Notes: generated by a model not told the origin, from the letters alone. Counted from the stretch's first letter, positions 16,250-24,335 are shown. The stretch is 36,060 bases of DNA from an uncultured Chitinophagaceae bacterium (GCA_938017685.1 CALIIL010000103.1:1-36060), one strand, 5' to 3'. A program made the numbers and translations.

Positions 16250-17587
16250 CTATTTGCTTAAATCAATACCCTCATCTCCTTCCTGATATGGCAAGAAAGA
16301 AACAATAAACTGAAACATTTCATCAACCGTGCGCATACTTGCATCATTTCGACCAACGATTGTTTTAGGCGGCTTATTCGGATTGTAAGGATTGTCTTTA
16401 GTATTGTCAAAAGTCGCTTCAACAACAATTGTGTGCCCCTTCTCCAATATAATAGGTTGCTTATAAGTGTAAAAAAACTGCCAGTTAAAATCCCACTTTG
16501 GAATTTTAATTAAGCGCGTAGTATCTCCTGCAGGTGATAAAGCATAAGCAATAAAGTTTTTGCCTAATAAATGCATGTGAGGGTTAACAGTAAGTACAGA
16601 TATTTTTTCAGGCAAAGTATATTTTGTAGTAAATGTTTTTATTTCATTGGCAGGAATAACAAGCGGCGGATTGATAGGAGTAACACCTAATGTTCCCATT
16701 GTAAATTCTTGAACAGGACGTTTCGGAGTTTCCTTGGCATAAAAAATATTGATATAAGAACTGTCCCACACATTATCATAATACGGACCATAGTGCAAGT
16801 CATTTAGTAAGAATGCACTTTTACGATTGACCTTCCAACCGCCAATACCCTCAGGATATTTTGTACCAATTACTCCAGGCAAATAATTTACGACAGCACG
16901 GGTCAAAATAGGGTAAGATTTATCATCATGCAGCAATCCTATTTTTTCATATACCTGTCTTATGGTACTATCCCAAACTAAATCATCATAAATAGCACCG
17001 TCAAATACATTCTTTTTTTTATCATAATCAAAGCGCACCATATCACCATTTACATGATGCACAACTTTAGCATTTCCCGGAACAAACTCTAATGCTTTGA
17101 TAAATGTATCTTTTGGCAATTCAAATGGAACTTTTATAACTAGGAAGCGATCATCAAAATTTCCTTTAACCAAAAAAGGCAGCACTGTCACACGTACATC
17201 TGGCTCTCCAATTAATGAACCACTTGGATAGATAGGCACTGCAGGGATACGATTACTATCTCCAATGGGCATATCCAAAGCATACCACTTTTCCAACATG
17301 GCCATTTGCTCATCGCTTAAATAATTCTCACCATCAAAGGAAGTATAATGAGGGTCAGCAGGCCATGGCGGCATTAGTTTTTCTCTCGTTGTGTATAATA
17401 CTTTGTCTTTATTCAACACCAAATCTTCGTATGTAATAAGATTAAACTTCCCTATCTGATTAGGTCTATGACAGGGCGTGCACTTTTCATACACTAAGGG
17501 AGCAACATCTTTAGAAAAGCTTGGATCACTTTCCGAACAAGCAACTAAGCCAATAATTATACTAAGAAATAGAAGCAGTTCCCGCAC
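16250..17587 (-). CDS. Lipoprotein: cytochrome c domain fused to a copper type II (PHM-like) monooxygenase domain
   Basis: The 445-residue lipoprotein has a lipobox GLVAC (Cys17) and a haem-binding CTPCH (36-40) near the N-terminus. The remainder resembles peptidylglycine alpha-hydroxylating / dopamine beta-type monooxygenases. All six copper ligands can be proposed: His177, His178 and His265 for one site; His337, His339 (HMHLLGKNF, compare HTHHLGK of PHM) and Met424 (VDEMFQFIV, compare DEMCNLYI of PHM) for the other. The substrate is unknown. The fused haem domain could supply electrons in place of ascorbate (inference). Its start overlaps the end of the upstream YihY gene by 26 bases, and AlkB follows after 3 bases. 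Alternative: a cytochrome with only a PHM-like fold, which the intact ligand set argues against. Confidence 0.82.
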   Translation of the reverse strand: MRELLLFLSIIIGLVACSESDPSFSKDVAPLVYEKCTPCHRPNQIGKFNLITYEDLVLNKDKVLYTTREKLMPPWPADPHYTSFDGENYLSDEQMAMLEKWYALDMPIGDSNRIPAVPIYPSGSLIGEPDVRVTVLPFLVKGNFDDRFLVIKVPFELPKDTFIKALEFVPGNAKVVHHVNGDMVRFDYDKKKNVFDGAIYDDLVWDSTIRQVYEKIGLLHDDKSYPILTRAVVNYLPGVIGTKYPEGIGGWKVNRKSAFLLNDLHYGPYYDNVWDSSYINIFYAKETPKRPVQEFTMGTLGVTPINPPLVIPANEIKTFTTKYTLPEKISVLTVNPHMHLLGKNFIAYALSPAGDTTRLIKIPKWDFNWQFFYTYKQPIILEKGHTIVVEATFDNTKDNPYNPNKPPKTIVGRNDASMRTVDEMFQFIVSFLPYQEGDEGIDLSK

Positions 17588-18500
17588 GATTAGACAATTC
17601 TTTGTTTACAAAAATACTGACATTTAACTCAAAGCCTATGAGCAAAATTTGTGACATATAAAACAACCACACCAAGAATATAATTAAGGTTCCAATAGAT
17701 CCATAAATCTCATTATAATTGACCAAATTATTGACCGCATAGAAAAAACCAACCGTCAGTACAACAATTAATACCGTGGCAATAATAGAACCCGGTGTAA
17801 TAAAGGGCCAACGATTATTTGTATTGGGTCCATAACGGTAAATGATAGAAATAGTAAAAAGTAAAATCAATACAATAATAAAATACTCAATCCCTTTCCC
17901 AATCAAAATCCAATCGGCTATGCCTAGCCAATGGAAAAGCCAAGCTTGAAATATCGTTATAGCAAATGTGATGATGACCAAACCATTAAAAATGACAGTA
18001 AGTAAGATAGCAACCGCTCGTTTTTTGTACCAAACCTGACGCTTAAAACCTGCATGTCCACGGTTAAAACCACTCATCAAACCGAGCATGCCATTACTCG
18101 AAAAGAACAAGGTCATAAGCACAGAAAAAGATAGAAGCACTTCCTTTTTATGCAAGAAAAAATCTTTAATCAAATTTGAAACAGAAGCTTGCAACTGACT
18201 ACTTTGTGTAACAACACCAACCGTCTCTTCAATGGATTGAATTAAATTTTGATCCGAGAAAGGCAAGTATGGAATTAGAGTAAACAGAAACAAAAGGAAA
18301 GGCGGAAAACTTAGCAAGAAAGAAAAACTTACAGCTCGTGCAATGATGGCAAAGCGCTGAGAAAAAATTTCTTTACGAAAAAAATTAAGTGAGTCATATA
18401 ACGACACTCCTTGAAAACCCGGCAAAACAATATGTGACAGCCAAACGCGTAACATGCGAAAGGCGCGCCAATTCAATATTTTTTCCTCCAAGCTGGGCAT
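17562..18500 (-). CDS. YihY/BrkB family inner-membrane protein
   Basis: The 312-residue polytopic protein has about six membrane segments and the YihY/BrkB signature arrangement: FAIIARAVSFSFLLSFPPFLLFLF near residues 50-75, a LFFSSNGMLGLMSGFNRGH segment (~132-150), YRYGPNTNNRWPFITPGSIIATVL (~225-248), and a final LVNYNEIYGSIGTLIIFLVWLFY (~260-284). The molecular function of the family is not established; older RNase BN labels are wrong for it. It follows mltG by 21 bases, and its 3' end overlaps the next gene by 26 bases. Confidence 0.9.
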   Translation of the reverse strand: MPSLEEKILNWRAFRMLRVWLSHIVLPGFQGVSLYDSLNFFRKEIFSQRFAIIARAVSFSFLLSFPPFLLFLFTLIPYLPFSDQNLIQSIEETVGVVTQSSQLQASVSNLIKDFFLHKKEVLLSFSVLMTLFFSSNGMLGLMSGFNRGHAGFKRQVWYKKRAVAILLTVIFNGLVIITFAITIFQAWLFHWLGIADWILIGKGIEYFIIVLILLFTISIIYRYGPNTNNRWPFITPGSIIATVLIVVLTVGFFYAVNNLVNYNEIYGSIGTLIIFLVWLFYMSQILLIGFELNVSIFVNKELSNRAGTASIS

Positions 18501-18521
18501 AGGTTGTTCAAAAATAAACTA

Positions 18522-19550
18522 TTAACGCGTCACCCCACGATCATCCAATGCCTTTTGATAGCGCTTCGCATTGGCTTGGTGCTCTTCATAAGTTGCAGCA
18601 AAGTTGGAACCTCCTTTCAAATTCTCATCCGCACAGAAAAAAATGTAATCCGTTTGTGGAGCATCCAATACAGCATCAATGGTTCCAGGACGAGGCGTAC
18701 AGATAGGCCCTGGAGGCAAGCCAGTATATTTATATGAATTATAAGGCGACTCGATTTGCAAGTCTTTTTTCAACACTCTCTTAATGGTAAAGTCACCCAT
18801 CGCAAATCGAACAGCCGGGTCGGCTTGTAACAACATCCCTTTTTTCAATCTGTTTAAATACACACTAGCTACAAGTCCCCTATCCTTTTCAGCATTTGTT
18901 TCTTCATCTACCAACGAAGCGACTGCAATCACTTCATGAATAGTCAATCCAAGTTTCGCTGCTTTGGCTTTTCGCTTATCATTCCAAAATTTAAGATGCG
19001 CTTTCACAATTTTCTCAAAAGCCTCTTCGGCAGTTGTGTTCCAATAGAAATCATAGGTATAAGGCATAACAGCACTTTGTATTTGATTACTATCTAAGCC
19101 AAACGGCTTTAAATAAGCATTATCATTAAATATGCGCATAAAACTGGCGCTATCCGCTTCTATTTTCGAGGCAATTTTTTTGGCTATTTGCTCCTTCGTA
19201 CGTTTCTTATTAATCACCAATTTGACCACCTCTTGCTTGCCTTTTTTAAGCATATTCACAATATCGTAGTTATTCATGCCTTTTTCTATCTTGTACTTCC
19301 CGCCTCGAATATTCTCACCAAGGTTCATACTTTCGGCCGTTTGCTTAAATGCACTTATATCATTCAGTACATGATGCTCCTTCATTTGAGCATACACATC
19401 CTCAATCGTTGCGTCTTTTTTTAGGTAAATGAAGGTTTTATCGCCAAAATCTGCCGTATTCTCGCCCTGAAAGCGAGCGCAAGATGAAAAAATAAGCATG
19501 GGCAACAATAAGGTTATAATGGTGTGGAGGCAGGAATAATTTCTTTTCAA
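18522..19550 (-). CDS. mltG: Endolytic murein transglycosylase MltG, lipoprotein form
   Basis: MltG cuts nascent glycan strands and so sets peptidoglycan strand length. The YceG-like domain is clear: a LysM-like N-terminal part (RGGKYKIEKGMNNYDIVNMLKKG), then SAVMPYTYDFYWNTTAEE, the catalytic region IAVASLVDEETNAEKDRGLVASVYLNRL with the conserved Glu at residue 217 of this start, and SPYNSYKYTGLPPGPICTPR. The start is chosen at TTG 19550. It gives a proper lipoprotein signal peptide (MKRNYSCLHTIITLLLPM, then FSSC), and an exact -7 element lies at 19566-19573. In-frame ATGs at 19607 and 19637 are alternatives but would bury the signal peptide. E. coli MltG is anchored by a helix rather than a lipid. 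First gene of a likely operon with YihY, the copper monooxygenase and AlkB. Confidence 0.85.
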   Translation of the reverse strand: MKRNYSCLHTIITLLLPMLIFSSCARFQGENTADFGDKTFIYLKKDATIEDVYAQMKEHHVLNDISAFKQTAESMNLGENIRGGKYKIEKGMNNYDIVNMLKKGKQEVVKLVINKKRTKEQIAKKIASKIEADSASFMRIFNDNAYLKPFGLDSNQIQSAVMPYTYDFYWNTTAEEAFEKIVKAHLKFWNDKRKAKAAKLGLTIHEVIAVASLVDEETNAEKDRGLVASVYLNRLKKGMLLQADPAVRFAMGDFTIKRVLKKDLQIESPYNSYKYTGLPPGPICTPRPGTIDAVLDAPQTDYIFFCADENLKGGSNFAATYEEHQANAKRYQKALDDRGVTR

Positions 19551-19565
19551 AACGGCTATTTGCCT

Positions 19566-19573
19566 CAAAAGTA
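19566..19573 (-). promoter_or_regulatory. Promoter -7 element, probably of the mltG operon
   Basis: TACTTTTG on the minus strand matches TAnnTTTG exactly. It supports transcription from about 19559 and hence the TTG 19550 start with a very short leader. If a start at 19607 or 19637 is real, the match is chance. Confidence 0.4.
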
Positions 19574-19626
19574 AAACAATCTTAAAGCTTCCCAAGATAG
19601 AGTTCATAAATGATAACAGATTTTTA

Positions 19627-19634
19627 TAACTTTG
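19627..19634 (+). promoter_or_regulatory. Promoter -7 element of the E2 operon
   Basis: TAACTTTG matches TAnnTTTG exactly and ends 24 bases upstream of the ATG at 19659. This supports 19659 rather than the in-frame ATG at 19632 as the E2 start. Confidence 0.55.
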
Positions 19635-19658
19635 CAACTCTTTAAAAAAATTGAAGTT

Positions 19659-21017
19659 ATGGCTGTAGAAGAATTGGTAATGCCTAAAATGGGCGAAAGT
19701 ATTACAGAAGCAACGGTATTGAAATGGATGAAAAATGTGGGCGATCCGATTGAAATGGACGAGACATTGTTGGAAATTGCTACGGACAAAGTAGATAGTG
19801 AGGTACCGAGTACTGTTTCTGGTACAGTATCAGAAATTCTTTTTAATGTGGATGATGTGGTTCCTGTAGGGACTGTGATTGCTAAAATCTCTACAGGAGG
19901 TGAGGCCGTTGCATCAGCGCCTGTCGCTTCGAGCGAAGTCGAGAAGCCAGCACCTACTCCTCAGCCGGTAGCCACAGCACCTGTATCTGCCCCTTCACCA
20001 GCGGCATCATCAAATCAACAAATCAACACATCAACTAATCATTCAGGCGAGCCTAATCGTTTTTACTCTCCATTGGTTATGAATATTGCCGCAAAAGAAG
20101 GTATTTCCATGACGGACTTAGAAAATATTGCCGGTAGTGGTAAAGAAGGCCGTGTAACGAAAAAAGATATTATTAATTACGTAAAAAATAGAGGCAATGC
20201 TCCTGTAGCTCAAACTGCAGCGGCAGCACCAGCAGCAGCCGTTGCCACACCAACCCCAGCGCAGCCAACTACATCAGCAGCTCCAGCTGCCGAGAAGCCA
20301 GCCAATCCGAACGAAGAAATTATACCAATGGACCGTATGCGTAAGCTTATTGCAAAGCATATGGTAAACAGTGTACAAACTTCTCCGCACGTTACCTCTA
20401 TGGCCGAAGCCGATGTAACCAATATGGTTAACTGGCGCAATAAAGTAAAAGGTGAATTCTTAGAAAAGAATGGCGAAAAGCTAACCTTCACTCCGCTATT
20501 TATAGAAGCGATTGTAAATTGTATCAAACGCAATCCAATGATTAATGTTAGCTTAGAAGGCGATAACATTATCGTTAAAAAAGATATTAATATTGGTATG
20601 GCCACAGCATTACCAACGGGCAACTTAATTGTTCCCGTTATAAAAAATGCCGATACAAAGAACTTGTATGGCATATCTAAAGAAGTAAATGGATTAGCTA
20701 ATAAAGCACGTGGCAATAAATTAAAACCAGAAGATACGCAAGGTGGAACATTTACATTAACTAATGTAGGAACCTTTGGTAGCTTAATGGGCACACCCAT
20801 TATTAACCAACCGCAAGTAGCTATATTAGCAGTAGGTGCGATTAAAAAACGTCCAGTAGTTCTTGAAACAGAACAAGGTGATGTAATTGCAATCCGCCAA
20901 ATGATGTACTTGTCTATGAGTTATGATCACCGTATTGTGGATGGTTCTTTGGGAGCTGGTTTCTTAAGCGAAGTGGCTAGAGAGTTAGAAAACTTTGATA
21001 CGAACCGTACGGTATAA
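19659..21017 (+). CDS. 2-oxo acid dehydrogenase E2 (dihydrolipoamide acyltransferase)
   Basis: E2 is the core of a 2-oxo acid dehydrogenase complex; it moves an acyl group from lipoyl-lysine to CoA. The 452-residue product has one lipoyl domain (1-78, lipoyl Lys44 in EIATDKVDSE) and an Ala/Pro-rich linker. It continues with a peripheral-subunit-binding domain (~135-176, FYSPLVMNIAAKEGIS to RVTKKDIINYV), a second linker, and the catalytic domain (~222-452) with His424 and Asp428 in SYDHRIVDGSLGAG. I cannot decide between branched-chain, pyruvate and 2-oxoglutarate type; no E1 or E3 is adjacent. The start is ATG 19659, which opens the lipoyl domain correctly. Residues 89-97 and 116-127 of the first linker are encoded by dispersed DNA repeats (see findings). 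Confidence 0.93.
   Translation: MAVEELVMPKMGESITEATVLKWMKNVGDPIEMDETLLEIATDKVDSEVPSTVSGTVSEILFNVDDVVPVGTVIAKISTGGEAVASAPVASSEVEKPAPTPQPVATAPVSAPSPAASSNQQINTSTNHSGEPNRFYSPLVMNIAAKEGISMTDLENIAGSGKEGRVTKKDIINYVKNRGNAPVAQTAAAAPAAAVATPTPAQPTTSAAPAAEKPANPNEEIIPMDRMRKLIAKHMVNSVQTSPHVTSMAEADVTNMVNWRNKVKGEFLEKNGEKLTFTPLFIEAIVNCIKRNPMINVSLEGDNIIVKKDINIGMATALPTGNLIVPVIKNADTKNLYGISKEVNGLANKARGNKLKPEDTQGGTFTLTNVGTFGSLMGTPIINQPQVAILAVGAIKKRPVVLETEQGDVIAIRQMMYLSMSYDHRIVDGSLGAGFLSEVARELENFDTNRTV
19923..19948 (+). repeat. Dispersed repeat inside the E2 linker
   Basis: GTCGCTTCGAGCGAAGTCGA with the following GAAGCC closely matches the intergenic copy at 23835-23858 (GTCAGTTCGAGCGGAGCCGA...). It is in frame and encodes VASSEVEKP. 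Confidence 0.65.
20005..20040 (+). repeat. CAAATCAACA-type repeat inside the E2 linker
   Basis: The stretch contains CATCATCAAATCAACAAATC followed by AACACATCAACTAATC. It encodes SSNQQINTSTN. It resembles the repeat at the start of the truncated priA frame (30867-30907). Confidence 0.5.
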
Positions 21018-21023
21018 TTAATT

Positions 21024-21548
21024 ATGCAATCGCCTATTAAGTCTACGCCAGCTGGCATAACGAAAGAGGTCTTTTATACTATTCAGGAAAATGGAAATGA
21101 TCGTCGATATATCATTTCTCTAAACGATGTAGCACACATTGAAATACTCATAAACTTCTTTATAAAAAATATAAAGAAGAACTTGATGGGCATTACATTA
21201 AGAGATACACGCAAGCCTGAGCAGCATGAAGACTACTTGAATAATGTCAATAAAAATGATTTTCTACTTTCATTAATAGACTTCAAAGATTTTATATTCC
21301 ATTGTGGCAATCACGATTTGATCTTGCGCAATATTTATAATAGCGAGATGCTAATTTTTGATCAATATGGCGTCCTTTTTATCTATCCAGAACAGGATTA
21401 CACCAAGACCTTAGAACAATTAAATATTCCATTTAAAGCCAACGAGATAATCGAATCTGAAACAGCAGAGGACAAGGCTAATGCAGTAATCAATTGTAAT
21501 GAAGAATTGGAAAGCTTTATCGAACACTTTAATCTCAAAAAAAAATAA
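21024..21548 (+). CDS. Protein of unknown function, 174 residues
   Basis: I do not recognise this family. The product has no signal peptide or membrane segment and is probably cytoplasmic. It begins MQSPIKSTPAGITKEVFYTI and has mixed alpha/beta character, with a basic stretch (INFFIKNIKKNLMG, ~43-56) and an acidic C-terminus (EIIESETAEDKANAVINCNE). It starts 6 bases after the E2 stop and ends 10 bases before the pterin dehydratase start, so it is probably co-transcribed with both. Codon use looks like that of its neighbours. Confidence 0.75.
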   Translation: MQSPIKSTPAGITKEVFYTIQENGNDRRYIISLNDVAHIEILINFFIKNIKKNLMGITLRDTRKPEQHEDYLNNVNKNDFLLSLIDFKDFIFHCGNHDLILRNIYNSEMLIFDQYGVLFIYPEQDYTKTLEQLNIPFKANEIIESETAEDKANAVINCNEELESFIEHFNLKKK

Positions 21549-21558
21549 CAACCTGATC

Positions 21559-21837
21559 ATGCAACGACTAAGCGAACAAGAAATATTAGCACAACTCCAA
21601 AACATAAAAGGTTGGACCTTGAACGAAGCTGCTCTAGAAAGACACTTTGAATTTGCTGACTTTAAAGAGGCACTAGCGTTTATCAATAAAGTAGGCGCAT
21701 TGGCGGAAGAAGCTAATCATCATCCAGAATTGTTTAATGTGTACAATAAAGTAAACATTAGATTAAGCACACATGACGCAGATGGCATTACGATCAAAGA
21801 TTTTGATTTAGCCACCAAAATATCCGAACTTAGCTAG
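21559..21837 (+). CDS. Pterin-4a-carbinolamine dehydratase family protein
   Basis: The enzyme dehydrates 4a-hydroxytetrahydropterin during recycling of the aromatic amino acid hydroxylase cofactor. Relatives in bacteria may serve other pterin steps. The 92-residue product carries the family signature EEANHHPELFNVYNKVNIRL, then STHDADGITIKD, with the active-site His pair and the later His and Asp. ATG 21559 is used, because upstream in-frame codons lie inside the previous gene. It is the third gene of the E2 operon, with no hydroxylase next to it. Confidence 0.93.
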   Translation: MQRLSEQEILAQLQNIKGWTLNEAALERHFEFADFKEALAFINKVGALAEEANHHPELFNVYNKVNIRLSTHDADGITIKDFDLATKISELS

Positions 21838-21839
21838 AG

Positions 21840-22736
21840 TTGAAAAAAGGTTTCATATTCATTTTCTTATTTGTCACTCTGAGCTTGTCGAAGAGCTTTA
21901 ATTGCTTAGCGCAGAGCAGTGGCATTGCGGATACAGTTACTCATTTAATGTCTGATGCGATTAATGACACCCTTAATTCAGGTGTTAACATTAGTGATCA
22001 CATTGGTGAGAATATTTATTACATTGATAGAAAGCCCGTTTTAAATAGCAGCTACTCCAATCATATAAAGCAAATTCAATTAAAAAAACTATCCTTTAAT
22101 GATACAGCCGCACTGAGTATAGGCTGCAGCGCCAATAATGGAGTACAATATTTTATAGACGGTTATATCTCAAGCCCATTTAATCTTAAAAATATAGATT
22201 TAGAGGAAAAGAAGTTTAACGCAATGTATTCGACGAAGGATTATATTGGTTTCGGGTTATTTGGAACAATAAAACATTTGGGATTAGAATTAAACTACTC
22301 TATTTCTGATAAAGAATTTATCAAATTAAAAAAAGGGAAATACAAAGCAAAAGTTCGCCGTTGGGAATTATTCACACGCTATTATTACCACCGAAATTTC
22401 CACCATAATGTGATGTTTACTGCGGGAAGAACATGGGAGCGCGAGCTTAAAAAACACCGTTTTTTCATATCACAGGCCGATGTAGGAATAGCTCGTACCT
22501 TTTATGACCGGCCAACTTTTGAAGTTGAAAATGGTATTGTAAAACGTATGTGGCTGGCTGGAGATTTCTATTTCAATTTTAATTATCGATTGGGTTTTGG
22601 TAAACTTATAAAGCCAAGAAACAAAATATATAAAATCTACTCCTACTTCGGTTTAATGAACTTCTTCCCATATCAAAATCTCTATTACTCCCGCGTATAC
22701 GTAGGCATTAACCTCAATAAATTTATCAAGAAATGA
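21840..22736 (+). CDS. Exported protein of unknown function
   Basis: The 298-residue product starts at TTG 21840 with MKKGFIFIFLFVTLSLSKSF and a signal peptide ending near CLAQS (residue 26). The mature part is rich in aromatic and basic residues with amphipathic strands (VRRWELFTRYYYHRNFHH, then GDFYFNFNYRLGFGKLI, and a terminal YYSRVYVGINLNKFIKK). This suggests an outer-membrane beta-barrel or periplasmic protein; I do not recognise the family. Residues 12-19 of the signal peptide (VTLSLSKS) are encoded by a dispersed repeat at 21873-21896. It starts 2 bases after the dehydratase stop and overlaps the next gene by 4 bases (ATGA), so coupling is likely. Confidence 0.75.
   Translation: MKKGFIFIFLFVTLSLSKSFNCLAQSSGIADTVTHLMSDAINDTLNSGVNISDHIGENIYYIDRKPVLNSSYSNHIKQIQLKKLSFNDTAALSIGCSANNGVQYFIDGYISSPFNLKNIDLEEKKFNAMYSTKDYIGFGLFGTIKHLGLELNYSISDKEFIKLKKGKYKAKVRRWELFTRYYYHRNFHHNVMFTAGRTWERELKKHRFFISQADVGIARTFYDRPTFEVENGIVKRMWLAGDFYFNFNYRLGFGKLIKPRNKIYKIYSYFGLMNFFPYQNLYYSRVYVGINLNKFIKK
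21873..21896 (+). repeat. Dispersed repeat inside a signal peptide
   Basis: GTCACTCTGAGCTTGTCGAA followed by GAGC is a relative of the copy at 24721-24745 (GTCATCCTGAGCTCGTCGAA...). It begins exactly on a codon boundary and encodes VTLSLSKS. Confidence 0.65.
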
Positions 22737-23776
22737 AAAAGCTAATAGCCATATTACTTATTGCTCTTTTCTTTTCATGTGAGAAAGGACGCATCGATTT
22801 ATCAGAAAACACCGACGATATCTTCTTTGTAAAAAGTGGCGTAAACACCCTACCCGTTCGCGTAAAAGGCAATTCTAAATCCAATGTATTTGTCATTTAT
22901 ATCCATGGCGGACCAGGCGACCCGGGCATTTGGGAACATAATACAGAGCAAAGCATTGCTGAGATACAGCCACATTACGCCGCCGTATTCTTTGATCAAC
23001 CTTATGCAGGATTTTCTCAAGGTAATAATATTGCATCAGCCACTCCCGAAACATTTACGGAGGCTGTAAATGATGTGGTCATGACTATTAAATACCGATA
23101 TGGCGATGATATAAGTATATTTATAATCGGTCATTCATGGGGCGGTTTTGTATCGGCGGCTTACTTAAGCACCAAAGATTACCAAGACCAAATCAAAGGT
23201 TGGATAAATATAAGCGGCGCTCATAATTATATATTAGGTGACACTTTAGTGGGAGAAAAAATTATTGAAGTTGGTACAAGGCAAATGGCCCAAAATAAAA
23301 ATGCTAGCGATTGGCAAGCGATGATCGATTGGATTAATGCTAATCCTCCTGACGGAACTTCTAAGCGATCTAACAATATTAACTCTTGTGGATTTGACGG
23401 GATGACTTTAATGAGCGACTCAACCAATGCAGGTTTTGAAATGAATATTGGTAAAGTAATATTGGGTCAATATCAGCCGTGGGCCACGACGGCTTTTGTA
23501 ACAAATCTAATCTCTACCAATGTCTTAAACTTAAATCAATTAGCATTAGATAATGAAATGAGTTCCTCCCTTTATAAAATCAAAACGCCTGTCCTAAATA
23601 TTTATGGACAATATGATTTTATTGTCCCTTCAGGTCTAGGTGAAGATGTAATGAATAATGTAGGCTCATCATGGAAAAAATTAGTGATCATGGAAGAGAG
23701 TGACCACAACCCGCAATTGTCTGAACCGCTAAAAACACATCAAGAAATTCGAGCGTTTATTGAAATGTTTAAATAG
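22733..23776 (+). CDS. Alpha/beta hydrolase lipoprotein, prolyl-aminopeptidase-like
   Basis: The 347-residue product is a lipoprotein (MKKLIAILLIALFFSC, Cys16) with an alpha/beta-hydrolase fold. The oxyanion loop HGGPGDPG (58-65) is the form used by prolyl iminopeptidases. The nucleophile is Ser135 in GHSWGG, and the likely acid and base are Asp295 (YGQYDFIVP) and His325 (ESDHNPQ). A probable role is hydrolysis of peptides or esters in the periplasm or at the outer membrane; the substrate is not known. It overlaps the previous gene by 4 bases and ends the operon. Repeat copies begin 4 bases after its stop codon. Confidence 0.85.
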   Translation: MKKLIAILLIALFFSCEKGRIDLSENTDDIFFVKSGVNTLPVRVKGNSKSNVFVIYIHGGPGDPGIWEHNTEQSIAEIQPHYAAVFFDQPYAGFSQGNNIASATPETFTEAVNDVVMTIKYRYGDDISIFIIGHSWGGFVSAAYLSTKDYQDQIKGWINISGAHNYILGDTLVGEKIIEVGTRQMAQNKNASDWQAMIDWINANPPDGTSKRSNNINSCGFDGMTLMSDSTNAGFEMNIGKVILGQYQPWATTAFVTNLISTNVLNLNQLALDNEMSSSLYKIKTPVLNIYGQYDFIVPSGLGEDVMNNVGSSWKKLVIMEESDHNPQLSEPLKTHQEIRAFIEMFK

Positions 23777-23779
23777 ACC

Positions 23780-23827
23780 AATTTTGTGTCAATTCGAGCA
23801 GCAACTAATTTTGTGTCAGTTCGAGCA
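23780..23827 (+). repeat. Two truncated tandem copies of the dispersed repeat
   Basis: AATTTTGTGTCAATTCGAGC (23780) and AATTTTGTGTCAGTTCGAGC (23807) are 27 bases apart and differ at one base. They match the left part of the full copies near the GIY-YIG gene. Confidence 0.75.
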
Positions 23828-23834
23828 CCGGCCT

Positions 23835-23858
23835 GTCAGTTCGAGCGGAGCCGAGAAC
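23835..23858 (+). repeat. Dispersed repeat, plus orientation
   Basis: The 24 bases from GTCAGTTCGAGCGGAGCCGA to GAAC are the exact reverse complement of the copies at 24259-24282 and 24336-24359. The repeat therefore flanks the GIY-YIG gene in inverted orientation. A further fragment, TCGAGAACCT, at 23911-23920 overlaps the GIY-YIG stop codon. Confidence 0.85.
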
Positions 23859-23918
23859 CTTTATGCATCTCCAGTCAATACAAGCAACTTAATAACCAAA
23901 GATAATTGAATCGAGAAC

Positions 23919-24233
23919 CTATTTCTTATTCAAGTGCGATGTAAGATTCAAACATGCCGAATATTCCTTCAAATCTTCATAACGCTCCTCAATAATTGCC
24001 AACTTCTTTTTCTGAGACCATTTCTTTATTTGCTTTTCTCTAGATATCGCTTGCCTTATATCAGTAAAAGCTTCTACATACTTTAATTCAACCGGTCGTC
24101 TTGTATAAGTATAGGCTTTAATACTTTTGCCCAAAAAATGTTCTTCAAACCTGCGATATACATTATTTGTAACGCCAGCATAAAATGTATTGTCGGCACA
24201 TATTAAAATGTATACAAAGTATTCAAATTGCAT
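23919..24233 (-). CDS. Small GIY-YIG nuclease family protein
   Basis: The 104-residue single-domain protein of the UvrC/YhbQ-like GIY-YIG group has FVYIL (6-10) and YAG (18-20) in place of GIY and YIG, a conserved Arg in NNVYRRFEEH (Arg27/28), the TRRPVELKYVEAF strand and the catalytic-type Glu66 in SREKQIKKW. All expected active-site positions are present, so it may be a DNA nuclease. Its role is not known. It stands alone, reads against the operon upstream, and is bounded on both sides by inverted copies of the dispersed repeat; its stop codon lies in a repeat fragment. This suggests, without proof, that gene and repeat form one mobile unit. Confidence 0.9.
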   Translation of the reverse strand: MQFEYFVYILICADNTFYAGVTNNVYRRFEEHFLGKSIKAYTYTRRPVELKYVEAFTDIRQAISREKQIKKWSQKKKLAIIEERYEDLKEYSACLNLTSHLNKK

Positions 24234-24258
24234 TTTACTAAGTTAATGAATTTTATAT

Positions 24259-24287
24259 GTTCTCGGCTCCGCTCGAACTGACAAAAC
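24259..24287 (-). repeat. Dispersed repeat, minus orientation, copy 1
   Basis: GTTCTCGGCTCCGCTCGAAC followed by TGACAAAAC. It is identical over 29 bases to the copy at 24336-24364 and is the reverse complement of 23835-23858. It lies 25 bases upstream of the GIY-YIG start codon. Confidence 0.9.
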
Positions 24288-24335
24288 GGTAAGACCCGAT
24301 CAAATTGCATAAATCAAACTTAAGCATTCTTAACT

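Noticed and set aside
20210-20800. Long minus-strand open frame inside the E2 gene
   Set aside because: The plus-strand frame has clear E2 domains; the antisense product shows no recognisable features.
23780-23858. Possible CRISPR array in the tandem short repeats
   Set aside because: Only two truncated copies and one full copy occur, with a 27-base period too short for repeat plus spacer, and related copies lie inverted and inside genes. No cas genes are present.
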